Positions 11,634 to 22,424 of a DNA stretch of 64,000 bases are shown one piece after another. A program made the translations under genes and the position numbers. This DNA comes from Litsea cubeba (Eukaryota > Streptophyta > Magnoliopsida > Laurales > Lauraceae): contig CM022946.1 in assembly GCA_012931725.1 (NCBI GenBank), positions 73,212,269-73,276,268 on the forward strand. The letters run 5' to 3'. A model generated the notes under the pieces. That model searched no databases, was not told where the DNA came from, and was given only the letters and a program-made list of their open reading frames with translations. The first letter of the stretch is position 1. The number at the start of each line of letters is the position of its first letter.

Positions 11634-13031
11634 GAGCGAGGGAGTTTGGCGACGCTCGCCGGAGCGCCCGAGGGAGGGATCCCCGCCTAGGAAGAAGTCC
11701 AAGGCGGGGGAGAAGGACTCGGGGGCTGAACAGCCTCCGAAGGGTAAAACTCCGGCCCGAGCCCCCGGAGTCAGGGCTCCAACTGAGAAGAGTGCACCAG
11801 CTGAGAAGAGTGTGCCGGCCGGCAAGTCGACCGGCGGGGCGACCCGCGAGCTCACCATCTCGGCGGGGCAAGGGTCTGGATCGTCTTCCAGACCCCGAAC
11901 TGCCCCAGCGCCATGGAGGCCGAGGATGGAGACGCAACCTGGTAAGCCTCTAAACGTCGAGGACCGGTTGATGGGGAACGCCGACATCATCAGAGCTCTC
12001 ACCAAGGTCTGCGCTCTGCCGCGAGACATGGAGACGCACGAGAGGTTCGACAACGAGAGCCTGATGGTCTCAGCGATCCAGGCTAACCTTCTGGTAAGTG
12101 CTCTCAGCGCTCTTCTTCAAGTAATTCAACTTGACTGCCCCGGTTTGACCCACTTTTTCCGTTTGCAGAATGTGCAAAGGCTCCTGACCGTGGTGGGGAG
12201 GAGCGACAGGAATGCTGCGAGGGTCACTCAGCTGGAGTCCGAGAGGGATAAGCTGAAGAAGGAGCTGGAAGAGCTGCGGAAGGGAATGGAGGGGCTGAAG
12301 AAGGCCAGCGCTGAAGAGTCTGCTCGGCTGGTGTCGGCTCTGGCTGACGTTGCCGAACTCACGTCGAGAGCTAATCACTTGAAAGGCGAGGTCTGGGCGA
12401 GAAACAAAAGGACCGCCGAGCTGGAGTCGGAGCTGGCCAGATCGAAGGTTGAATCGGCGGCCAAAGGGACGAAGTTGTGCGGGGAGGTGCTGGCCGGGCG
12501 CGCTGAAAGGGAGAAGCTGAAGATGGTGCACGCCGAGCTGGAAAAGGAGAAGGCCTCCCTTCTGTCCGAGGTCCAATCCGCTTTCCAGAATGGGGTGGAC
12601 CATGCCACGGAGCTATATGAGAAGCAGGTGGAGGAGATCACCTCCATTCTGTTCGAGGAAGGATGCCTGGCCGCACTGAGACGTGCGGGGGTCCCTGAAG
12701 ATCACCCTGTCTATCGGGACCTGCCGAAGTACTCGGACCCGGCTCCCGAGCCGAGCCCGCTCCTGCAGCTGAAAGTGCCCCTGTCGAAACTCCTGCAGTT
12801 GTTCCTGCTCCGGACGACGCTTCAGCTGCCCCGGCCCCGAGCGATGCCCCGGTCGCCAGCGACGCTTCGGCCGTGCCTCAAGGTGAGGCCTCTTCTGCAC
12901 CTGCTTCAGGTGAGGTACCGGTTGAAGCCCCTTCTGCCAGCGACGCTCCAAGTAAGGTCGCGGTTTCGGCCGAAGCCACTGGTCCAACAGATATGGTGAT
13001 CGACCTGGAGGAGTCGCCGAAACCACAGTAG
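10509..13031 (+). pseudogene. Antisense gene of element A: 'putative gypsy type transposon' (Transposase_28-like) protein, broken
   Basis: This gene lies between pol and the 3' LTR and runs opposite to pol. Exons are 10509-11038, 11126-12093 and 12169-13031. Introns 11039-11125 and 12094-12168 have GT-AG ends, and a leader intron (10424-10506) ends two bases before the ATG. Exon 1 encodes the plant domain often annotated 'putative gypsy type transposon' (FPLHPLLRACL, then NGYKVIMG). Exon 2 has a Ser/Ala/Pro-rich linker. Exon 3 has a long Glu/Lys coiled coil (about 12190-12640) and an acidic tail ending EESPKPQ. Exon 1 must shift frame by one base near 10960-10990 to splice in frame, and the tail changes frame near 12740-12755. 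Its role is unknown; I infer an element-borne regulatory or accessory protein of about 785 residues. Confidence 0.7.
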
Positions 13032-14382
13032 CCTTGCTCCTTTTTCTTCCCTTGGCCTTTTATATGTGATGTTTTCCTTTTCAGCCTTGTAATACTCTGT
13101 GTTATTAAAGAAAAACGGGCTCCTTTACTTGTGCATTTTTCTCTCTTTTGCTTCTGGATGCGCTATTGAATGGTATTGAATGCCTTTACTGTTACGCGTG
13201 ACCCTCGAGGTAGAGAGAGTCAAACGGTCTTCATAGCTGTCTGTGCCGATTCTCCGTATTCTGGAGACCATAAATAGCAGTAAGCATGGTGATACGGCCG
13301 ATGAGGGAAACGGGCGGACGTCTCCACGTGGCGCCATAGGAATCGCTGGTCAACAGACAGGAAGACGTGCGTCCCATGTAACGCGTGGGAGACTTCGCCC
13401 TTTAACTTCCTTCGGAGACTGAGCCCTTCTTCTTCCTATAAGTAGGGGTAGTAGGCTCGCCATGGGAGAAGAAAAGAAGAGGAATTAGGATAGTTTAATT
13501 CACATAGACGTAGGAGCCATGTCCAGTGGACGTTTTGGAACCTTTGATCCGGGGGGAACCCGTGCGCCTGTGGACGGCTATCTCCGAGGGGGGAGGCCCG
13601 TCGTGGTCTGCGCGCTCTCTGAAGGAACTCCCCGTGGACCACGCGCTCTCTGAACGCGGGTTCATGGCCGATCGTCCCTGGTCCGGTTGCAGGGGAATCT
13701 TCCGCAACTGTGGGATGGTCGCGCCCTCTGCGTCTGACACGGTCTTGCGCGACCGCCGGACGAGGGGTGGGATTGAGGCTCCGCTGGACCTGGGGGTTCT
13801 TCAAACTTCGGTTGGTCTTACTGACCGGAGGGTGTTGAAGAGCTCAGCGAGGTCCAGGGCCTCCGAACTGGAGGGGCTCTGCAATCGCTTTGCTCTGACC
13901 AACCAAAGTGTATTGTAGAGCTCGGTGAAATTCAGGATCCCTCAGAACCTCCAGGCAACGAACCGGCGTCTTCGAGCCTGCAGCCTGAAGAGTCGGTGAA
14001 GATCAGAGTCTCCCAGTCTTTCACTTTATTTTCTATTTTTAGAGGACTGTGATCCTCCTTTCTGTATTTTGTTTTCTGTTCTGTAACTCTTGTAATGAAG
14101 CAGTTTACAATGAATAAAAAGGAAGAATTTTGCGATCACTTGAACTGTGTATAGTGCCTTTGGATTCTCTTTTACTTTCCCCGCACTGTTTTTGGAATAC
14201 TTGTGTTTTTGTACTGCCTTTTTATGCTTCAGTGCTTGCACAGTTCTTTCTTTCTTAAAAACTGACCTTGGCCGAAATGGCTGGCTCTGGCCGAGACGAA
14301 CTGCCTTGCGCCGAGCTGGATCCATAATTCCGCTGGTCTCGGCTATGTGAGCATGAGTTCGGCAACGGTCTCTGAAGGGTGT
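13032..14382. other. Element A 3' region between antisense gene and tandem array
   Basis: I find no coding frame I can support. The antisense gene probably ends near 13085-13110 (cttgtaatactctgtgttattaaag). Further on there is a G-box (ccacgtgg, about 13324), a TATA-like ctataagtagg (13436-13446), and an AATAAA in caatgaataaaaagg (about 14108-14122). These could bound a separate plus-strand transcript. GC-rich frames at 13436-13918 on both strands show no recognisable domain. Confidence 0.5.
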
Positions 14383-14915
14383 ATAAACCCGGACTTTAGG
14401 AAACGACCGAGTGTTCGAACTCGAGGTCTTTTCCAGGGCGGTAGACTCTTGAGTGGGGTAAAACCCGGACTTTAGGAATCGGCCGAGTGTTCGAACTCGA
14501 GGCCTCTTTCCAGGGCGGTGGACCCTTGAGTGGGGTAAAACCCGGACTTTAGGAAACGGCTGAGTGTTCGAACTCGAAGCCTCTTTCCAGGGCGGTGGAC
14601 CCTTGAGTGGGGTAAAACCCGGACTTTAGGAAATGGCTGAGTGTAGGAACTCGAAGCCTCTTTCCAGGGCGGTGGCCCCTTGAGTGGGGTAAAACCCGGA
14701 CTTTAGGAAACGGCTGAGTGTAGGAACTCGAAGCCTCTTTCCAGGGCGGTGGACCCTTGAGTGGGGTAAAACCCGGACTTTAGGAAACGGCTGAGTGTAG
14801 GAACTCGAAGCCTCTTTCCAGGGCGGTGGACCCTTGAGTGGGGTAAAACCAGGACTTTAGGAATCGGCCGAGTGTTCAAACTTGAGGCCTTTTCCAGGGC
14901 GGTAGACACAGAGCT
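14383..14915. repeat. 77 bp tandem array in element A
   Basis: Seven consecutive units share taaaacccggactttagg and ccagggcggtggaccc. The motif aaaaccc starts at 14460, 14537, 14614, 14691, 14768 and 14845, exactly 77 bases apart; the first unit is 76. The array lies between the stop of integrase (14996) and the antisense gene. This is the hypervariable 3' region of Tat/Ogre-type elements, known as a source of satellite repeats. Confidence 0.93.
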
Positions 14916-14995
14916 GCCGGAGTCAGTCAAAGAGAGATGACAGATTGATGACAGGGCGAAAGCTACTTTCATTGATTCTGGGATTCATTACATCT

Positions 14996-16290
14996 TTAGA
15001 AATAGAATTTCTTTAAGTGGGATGCATTCCACGGTCTCGGCAGTGGCTTGCCTTCTAAGTCTTCGAGCTTGTAGGCTGATTTCCCTGCCAGTGAGACCAC
15101 CCTGAACGGGCCATGCCAGTTCGGAGCCAGCTTCCCTTCGTTCGGTTCTTTGTCAGCTGGCAGGGTCTTCTTTAGAACCAGCTCTCCCACGGAGAATCTT
15201 CTTTCCTTGACATTTTGATTGTATGCCCTGGCTAACCGCTGCTGATAGTCGGTCAGACGCAGGGCTGCTGCTTCTCGGCGTTCGTCTGCCAGCTCCAGCT
15301 CCATTGCCAGGTTCGTCTCATTTCGGCCTTGGTCGACCAGCTCTGTCCTCAGGGTGGGAAGGCCGATTTCTAAAGGAATGACCGCCTCCATCCCGTAGAC
15401 CAGAGAGAAAGGTGTCGCCGAGGTGGACCTCCATGGAGTTGTTCTGTATGCCCATAGCACGCTCGGAAGCTCCTCTGTCCACCTTCCCTTTGCCTTGTCC
15501 AGTCGCTTCTTCAGGCCGTCCAGGATCACTTTGTTAGAGATTTCTGCCTGGCCATTACTCTGCGGATATGCCGGAGTGGAGTAATGGTTTCTGATACAGT
15601 GTTCTTGGCAGAAGTCTCTGAAGGACTTGGAGTCGAACTGAGTCCCGTTGTCCGAAATCAGGGTCCTGGGGATGCCGAACCTCGTTAGGATGTTTTTCCA
15701 AACGAAGTTCCTGGAGTCCCTGTCCGTGATTGAGGACAACGGTTCAGCTTCTATCCATTTTGTGAAGTAGTCCGTAGCGACTATCAGCCATCTCTTATTC
15801 CCTAGGGCTCGGTAGAGAGGCCCCATAATGTCCAGGCCCCATTGATCGAAGGGCCATGGACTAGAGAGGGGACTCAGATCTTACGCTGGCTGATGGAGAG
15901 AGTGGGAGAACTTCTGGCACTTCTCGCATTTCCTGGCGTACACCTGCGCGTCCTTCTACATGTAGGGCCACCAGTAGCCCTAGCTTATTGCTCTGTAGGC
16001 CAGTGATCGTCCTCCTATGTGACTGCCGCAGATTCCTTCGTGGATCTCATACAGGAAGTCGTCCACCTTGCTCGGGTGGACGCATTGGAGGTAAGGACCT
16101 GTGAAGGATTTCCTGTAGAGTTTGCCTTCGGGAGAGAGCCAGAATCGAGCTGCCTTGAGTATGATCCGGTGAGCTTCAGTCTTGTCTTCAGGGAGCTGGT
16201 CATCCTTCAAGTAGGCGACGATTGGATCCATCCAGCTTGGGCCGAGGTCAGCACAGAGGACAAGCCGAGATGAATGGATTTCTAAGCTTG
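14996..16290 (-). pseudogene. int: Element A integrase region, three in-frame stops
   Basis: Integrase inserts element cDNA into host DNA in the nucleus. The zinc-binding part shows HEGICGSHIGG and CEKCQKF. The DDE core shows WGLDIMGP, SDNGTQFD and NGQAEISNK. The C-terminus ends RPWNASHLKKFYF. Stops lie at 15980-15982 (TAG), 15956-15958 (TAG) and 15881-15883 (TAA). At the last two sites element B has CAG (YMQKDA, PAQDLSP), so each is one C-to-T change from Gln. From 15826 to 14996 the frame is clean. It continues directly from the RNase H part of the polyprotein. Confidence 0.85.
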
Positions 16291-18950
16291 ACCTTGATAT
16301 TGACCCAACCTCGACGGTCCTTTTCTTCCCTGCTTCGACGGCGGAGGCCAGGTTTGCAAGCGCATCTGCGTGCGTGTTGGTATCTCGGGATATTTGCCTG
16401 ACCTCAGCTTTCTGGAAATGAGACAGCAGTTTTTTCGCAAGGGCTAAGTAGGCCGCCATCCTGTCGTCCCTGGCCTGGTAGTCTCCAGCGAGCTGGTTAG
16501 TTACCAGTTGAGAATCACTGAAGATCACCAGCTGCTGGGCTCCGAGGATTTGGGCTCTGTTCAACCCTGCTATCAGTGCTTCATACTCTGCCTCATTGTT
16601 CGTCGCTTTGAAGTCCAGGGTGAAAGCCTGCTCTATGACCAGACCCTTTGGCGATTGGAGGACTATGCCGGCGCCAGCTCTCTTGGAGGTGGACGATCCG
16701 TCGACAAAGATCTTCCATGCCTGGGCGGGAGACTGTTCGACCTCAGTCACTTCTGGCTCGTGCCCTGTGCCCCCCAGTGCCGTGCCGGGCTGGGTCGGAG
16801 CTGAATTGGGTGAGACGAACTCAACAATGAAGTCTGCCAGAATCTGGGCTTTGATCGCAGTTCGGGGACGGTACTGTATATCATACTGCCCCAGTTCAAC
16901 TGCCCACTTTGATATTCGCCCTGAAAAGTCAGCCTTCTTGAATATTGAACGGAGTTGATGCTCCGTGATCACCACAATGGTGTGGGATTGGAAATAATGG
17001 GAGAGCTTGCGGGAGGCACTGACGAGAACCAACGCAAGCTTCTCCAATAAAAGGTACCTGGTCTCGGCATCGAGCAGGGTCTTGCTCGTATAAGAAATTG
17101 GTTTTTGAATTCCCTCGTCCTCCCTGATGAGGACGGAGCTCACTGCGTGATCCGAGACCGCAAGATATAAATACAAAACCTCCCCCGGAGTTGGGGTGGA
17201 GAGTAAGGGTGGTGACATCAAATAGGTTTTGAGCGCGGCCAATGCCTGGTCGCACTCAGGGGTCCACTGGAATTTTAAATTTTTCTTTAGAAGCTGAAAG
17301 AAAGGCCTGCACTTATCTGATGGCCGGCTGATGAAGCGATTGAGTGCTGCAGCCATTCCCGTGAGCTTCTGGACTTCTTTCGTGGTAGAGGGGCTCTGGA
17401 TGCCTTGGATCGCGGTGATCTGGTCCGGATTAGCCTCTATCCCCCTCCGCGTCACGAAGCTGCCGAGGAACTTGCCAGAGGCTACGCCGAAGGCGCACTT
17501 GGAGGCATTTAGCTTGAGCTTGTACGCGCGAAGGATGTCGAAGACTTGGCCAAGATCCGCCAGGTGGTCGCTGGAGTGCACTGATTTGACGACCATGTCG
17601 TCGATGTACACCTCTACCGTTCGGCCGAGCTGAGCCTGAACATCTTTGTCACGAGGCGCTGATAAGTTGCCCCCGCGTTCTTCAGCCCGAAGGGCATCAC
17701 CTTGTAGTAGTAAGTGCCGCGGGGGGTTATGAATGACGTTTTTTCCTCGCCAGGCTCGTAAAGTGGAATCTGGTGGTAGCCTCTGTAGGCGTCGAGGAAG
17801 CTCATTCGGTCGTGACCAGCGGTGGCGTCGATCAGTTGGTCAATCTTTGGGAGGGGGAAACTGTCTTTAGGGCACGCCCTGTTCAAGTCGGTGAAGTCCA
17901 TGCACACCCTCCATTTACCAGTTTTCTTCTTGACCACCACCGTATTGGCTAGCCAGACCGGGTACTGGACCTCCCGGATGGCTCCTGCCTTCAGCAGGTT
18001 GTCGACCTCTTCGACGACCGCGTCTGTCTACTGCAGCCCTGTCCTTCGGGCCCTCTGCACTACCGGTTTGTGGTTGGGGTCCACATTTAGCTTGTGGCAC
18101 ATGACCTCGGGGTCGACCCCAGGCATTTCACTCGGGCTCCAAGCAAAGACATCGACGTTCTGCATCAGGAACCTTGAGAGTTCGCCTCTCTCTTCGTCTG
18201 GCAGCTGGGTGCCGATTAGGAAGAACCTATCTGGGTCTGCCGGGTTCAGCCTGACCTCGGCCAAGTCCTCAATGCTTTTCTTCTCGGGATCTCGGCCGAT
18301 TTCATCTAGGCCTTTCTCGAATTCGGCGAGGTTGACGCGCTCTGGCTCCTTCACTGCTGGGACCGCGGCCAGCATGCACTGCCTGGCCTGCTGCTGATCT
18401 CCCTCCACTGTGACCACTTCCATCTTACCCTCCTTGTTCTCGAGGACGAACTTCAGCTTCTGGTGGAGGGAAGAAGGGACTGCTTCCAACTTGTGGAGCC
18501 ACGTTCTGCCCAAAATGACGTTGTAGGGAGAAGGGGCATCCACAACCAGGAAGTCGGCCAACACGGAGGCTCCGCCGACTCGGGTTTCCAAAGTGATCCT
18601 ACCCTTGGGATAGACTGGCGTGGCGGACAACCCTAGCAGGGGTGCACGGACCTCCGTGAGGTCTGCTTCCGAGAGGTTCATCTTCTTGAAGCAATCGTAG
18701 TAGAGGACCTCGGAAGCGATGCCGGAGTCGACGAGGATCCTCTTCACGGTGAAGTCTCTTAGCTTCATTGTGAGGAGGAGGGGGTCATTGTGAGGGAGCT
18801 GGATTCCCTCTAGATCCTTATCTGAGAACGAGATCGCGGGTCGGTCGCGGCGGGCTCTCTTGGATGCCGGTGCGAGCTCGGCTTTCATCACCTCCTTCCC
18901 ATGCGACGCTCGCCTGGCCTCGGCGCGGGCCTGCGAGCCTCCACGAGACG
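16291..18950 (-). pseudogene. pol: Element A protease - RT - RNase H - second RNase H
   Basis: In order: an aspartic protease with RILVDSG near 18730; a connector FAWSPSEMPGVDPEVM near 18120; RT with KWRVCMDFTDLNRACPKD (about 17900) and YIDDMVVKS (about 17600); the gypsy RNase H (PISYTSKTLL, about 17090); then a second RNase H (FVDGSSTSKRAGAGIV, NNEAEYEALIAG, HADALANLASAV; 16330-16710). That second domain is typical of Tat elements. A TAG at 18028-18030 (Gln by one transition) and a one-base loss near 17640, just before YIDD, break the frame. The product would be cut from a Gag-Pol polyprotein and copy the element RNA in cytoplasmic particles. Confidence 0.88.
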
Positions 18951-20744
18951 AGGGAGAGGGGACTGAGGACGCCAGATCGATCACGTTAATGATCTTCTCA
19001 GAATCCTCACTGTCTGGCTCCCGAGCCGCGCTCTGGTGAACTCGGCCCTCGCTGCCGCCGGCATCATCTGCCTTGACGAACTCTGGAATGTGGCCTTCGC
19101 TGGCTAGCTTCTCCAGGTACCACTTCAGAGAATTGCAGTCCTCGGTCTTGTGCCCTTTACCTTTATGGTAGGAGCAGTAGAGATTGCTTCGGCTACCGGA
19201 GGTGGGCTCATTCCTCAAGGGCGGAGGCCACTTGAAGAACGGCTTGGTCTTTATCTTGCTCAGGATATGGTATATCGGCTCCTTGAAGACGACATTGACG
19301 CTTTGATCGGTGCTGGTGGGGGGTCTGGGCCTCCAGGTGCCCCCAGACCGGGACGACGTAGGCTTCGCCGAACTGGCGGCCCAGGCCTGCTTGGGCTCCT
19401 GCTTCTGAAAGGACCTCCCGCCTCTTTGCCGAGGCTGGCTGCTCTTGCGCTCGGGCTCCGGCCTTTCGTCCTCTTCCCGGGCCTGGATTTCATCTTCCTC
19501 CCGGGCGACAAAGCGCTTTATCCGGGACATTAGCTCTGGCATGGACTCTGGAGGATCTCCGACCAAGTCCTTCCGGAGGTCATGGCCGGGGATCAGGGCA
19601 TGCTGGAAGGCGTAGATTGCTATCTCTTCCCTAGTGCCCTCGATCTGGCTGTAAACCGCCCAAAATCGTCGGGCGAACTTGGCGAGGGTCTCACCCTGCT
19701 TCATTCTCAGGGCGAGAAGGTCCCCTTCTTTCTTGGGGACGGCGCTGTAAGCTTGAAACTTCTTCAGAAAGGAGAGCTGGAGCTCCTTCCAACTCGAAAT
19801 CGACTTCTCTGGGAGGGCGCAGAACCACTTCAGAGGGAGGTCACCCAAACTGGAGGAGAAGATCTTGCAGTTGAGGTGGCCCTCGTTTCCCCAGATGGAC
19901 ATCTTCTGGGAAAAGTGACGGAGGTGAGCAGATGGATCGGACAGTCCGTCGTAGGGGACAACCGCGGGACAGAGAACCTTTTGGGCAAGGGGGTGCGCTC
20001 GATGTCCCTCACGAAGGACGAGGCCCCTAGATCAGTGTGGCCACAGATCTGCTTCTGGTCCTGCACGTCCAGGTTGCGCTGAAGAGCCAACCTGACGCGC
20101 TTGTCAAATCGCTCCTGCTCATCGTCCTTTTCTGGAGTCTGGGCTCTTGACTTTCGCTTGGAGTGGTTCGGGCTGTGATGGCTATGGTTTCGGCCATCGC
20201 GGCTACGATGACTTCGGCTGTTGCTCGAGCCTTTGTCATGGATCTGGCTCCGCTTATGGTCCAGATGGTTTCTGAGATCTTCGCGAGGATGCTGGACTGC
20301 CCTGCTGGGGGCGTCCTTCTTCTTTCCCTGAGGATCAGAGACTTGCCTCAACGAGGCAGTTTGCGCTACTCTTAGCTGCTGCTAGAGCTTGCGGATTAAC
20401 CACTCCTGCTTCTGGAGAAGAGCATTTTGAGCTGCGAAATCTCCTCCAGCGGCAGGAGGTTGAACTCGACGCGTTTCTTCCACGGCAACGGCTTTATCTT
20501 TGCGAGGACGCTCATGCCGACGCTCATCGCGTCGGGGTGGCGTAACTTCGTCTGCTGAGGACGAGGCCTCGAGTCCCTCTTGGAGGGGGACCTCGACGAA
20601 AAGCTGCGAGCCTAAGCGGCCCTCGCCTGCAGATGTGCCATGCACCGTTCGGGAACGCCCTTGAGGAGGGACGTCTGCCGATGGTGCTGGCAGCTCGAGC
20701 GCTGCTCTCGAGGATTCTCCGCCCTTCCTAGCTTTCGGAGGCAT
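18951..20744 (-). pseudogene. gag: Element A gag
   Basis: The start is ATG at 20744 (MPPKARKGGESS), 80 bases after the primer-binding site. The N-terminal part is basic and ends in a Gln-rich helix, QNALLQKQEWLIRKL. The core retrotrans_gag domain (LGDLPLKWFCALPEKSISSW, FARRFWAVYSQIEG) lies at about 19600-19900. A knuckle-like CSYHKGKGHKTEDC lies near 19150. A TAG at 20382-20384 (Gln by one transition) and a one-base loss near 19965, in SVPR, separate three frames that otherwise read through. Gag packages the element RNA. Confidence 0.85.
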
Positions 20745-20804
20745 GGCTTCTGGGAGATTGAGGTTGAGAAGGTTGGAAAGGTTGGGAAGGTTGGGATATT
20801 ACTT

Positions 20805-20821
20805 TCCCACAGACGGCGCCA
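20805..20821 (-). other. Element A primer-binding site
   Basis: The minus strand reads TGGCGCCGTCTGTGGG two bases after the 5' LTR. It is a type common in plant Ty3/gypsy elements and is shared with element B. Confidence 0.88.
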
Positions 20822-20823
20822 AT

Positions 20824-21711
20824 TGTAGGTGCAGAAAATAATGACCTACAATAACTGGGGAGCCTTTGAGGACTTATCCAACGTGGTGATGACTGGGTAC
20901 CGTCCGAAAGCCTGAAAGAGAAGAACACACGGTCAGAAGACCCTGACCTGGGCGGCGCAAGGCTCTCCGATGCCAAAGTCAGTGAATGAACTGGAACAAT
21001 GGAAGGAGAGGAAGAAGAGAGGCAGAGTAACAGCTCTGTGGGTTCAATTGTGCGTACCTTGCATGTGGTATGAAGCTCTATTTATAGAGGCTTGGGTCGT
21101 ATCTTTGGAGGATATCTTGATGTGGGTCCCATGATTCGACTGGGAAGTCATGATCAGCCCACAAAGTAATAAATGCGGTCCAATCCAGCCCACTTTGCAT
21201 TTAATGCTAGTCGGATCAGCCCACATTGCATTAAATGCGCGTCTTGTTGGGCCAGATCGTGTTGGGCGCCTTTGGCGGTAGGAGTATCATCGGATCTGCC
21301 CTCGGGCCTCGCCCTGATGTGGCTTCAACCGCTGGATGCCGCCCTGTCAGGGATCTGGCGAATATTGTGGACGGCTGGATGTCGCATCTGTCTCACTAGC
21401 TCGTGCCACTATTCCTCCACGTGCCTGATGACGTGGGGGATGAGGGGTGCGAGTGGAGGTTCTTTCGTGCTTCGGCTTTCGTCCTGGCTCCTTCAGCCGA
21501 GGTGGAGCTCTCAGCCGAGATGGGCACATGGGGTAGCCGAGCTCGGCGCTAGCGGCTTGGAGCTGTTTGACTTCGGCTGAGGCCTCTGCCCTGTTAACCG
21601 AGGTGAGTTTGGTGCCACGTGGATGGCACGCGGATGGCACGTGAGAGTGCTTAGTCTCATCTGATGGCTGTGATTAGCGTAATCCTGTAGTTCTGGAAAT
21701 CTCCCCACACA
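20824..21711 (-). repeat. Element A 5' LTR (888 bp)
   Basis: Same ends and length as 9113-10000. It carries the minus-strand TATAAATA at 21079-21086. Confidence 0.93.
21079..21086 (-). promoter_or_regulatory. TATA box of element A 5' LTR
   Basis: TATAAATA on the minus strand. It would start the genomic RNA of element A. Confidence 0.62.
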
Positions 21712-21716
21712 CCATC
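21712..21716. other. Target-site duplication of element A, right copy (CCATC)
   Basis: Identical to 9108-9112. It joins the backbone on the two sides of element A. Confidence 0.9.
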
Positions 21717-22416
21717 CATCTGGTTGGCCTACAATGATCAATAATCCACTAATCTGATGATCAGGATTGTTTGAATGAGCTCTTTGGTCTGTCCATTTAC
21801 TAATGGCCCATCAAATGGGCAATCTGTCAATCATATTTGCTCAACTAAATGAAAAATAATAAAATTGCTTGTTTTCTATATTCCAATGCCCAACTTAAAT
21901 CAAAGTATGAATATTTCATCAACTGCTGAACAATGCTGATTAGTAGTAGAATAATCCAGTAGTGTGTAAAGAATTCGACAGAAACGCCCTTGTTGATGTG
22001 CAATACTTTTCTCATTTCAAAAAACTGGTAGAACAGGTCACAGTGACTTGTTACAGATAATATGAATCCTAAAGATGGGTCACTTGAGCTCTCAAATTGG
22101 GCTCCGGATGCCAAAACATGGTGGACTGCTCAGTTTTCCCACTAGCTACTTATAACTACTTTTTACTAATGTTCATCAATATTGGTTACAGCGAGTCCAA
22201 TGCTATATAAACAAGAATAATATGCTAAAGTTGTTATTGTAGAGAAAGCTTTTTTACTTTTTTTTAGAAAAGGAAGAGGAAATTTTGAAGATTTGTACTT
22301 TTGATACGACCCCTTGTCTGAAAAATGGAGGCTATACATTATTTTTACTAACCTAGTAAATAAATTGTCTAAAGTCTTTTGTTTGTTGCATTGTTGTAGT
22401 ATCTTATATCTTTTCA
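21717..22416. other. Backbone with no supported gene
   Basis: AT-rich sequence continuing from 9107. It contains tggcccatcaaatgggca-like short inverted runs near 21800 but no frame I can support. It could be intron or intergenic sequence. Confidence 0.5.
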
Positions 22417-22424
22417 GTTCTAAC

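Larger units (their letters stand above)
9113..21711 (-). mobile_element. Element A: complete Tat-clade Ty3/gypsy retrotransposon, 12.6 kb
   Basis: Two 888 bp LTRs (9113-10000 and 20824-21711), both TGTAGG...CACACA, are flanked by the same five bases, CCATC (9108-9112 and 21712-21716). The minus strand carries, in order, primer-binding site, gag, protease, RT, RNase H, a second RNase H and integrase. Next come a 77 bp tandem array, an antisense spliced gene and a polypurine tract. The second RNase H before integrase is a Tat-clade hallmark. I count about 18 differences between the LTRs (about 2%), so the insertion is fairly young. The sense frame nevertheless has five stops and two frameshifts, so it cannot move by itself. 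Confidence 0.95.

Noticed and set aside
11445..13026. Several long minus-strand frames opposite the element A antisense gene
   Set aside because: They are shadows of a GC-rich coding strand, rich in Arg/Pro/Ser, with no domain. The plus strand has introns, a domain and a coiled coil.
13436..13918. Coding genes in the GC-rich 3' region of A
   Set aside because: Open frames occur on both strands at once, as expected from GC content, and none has a recognisable motif.
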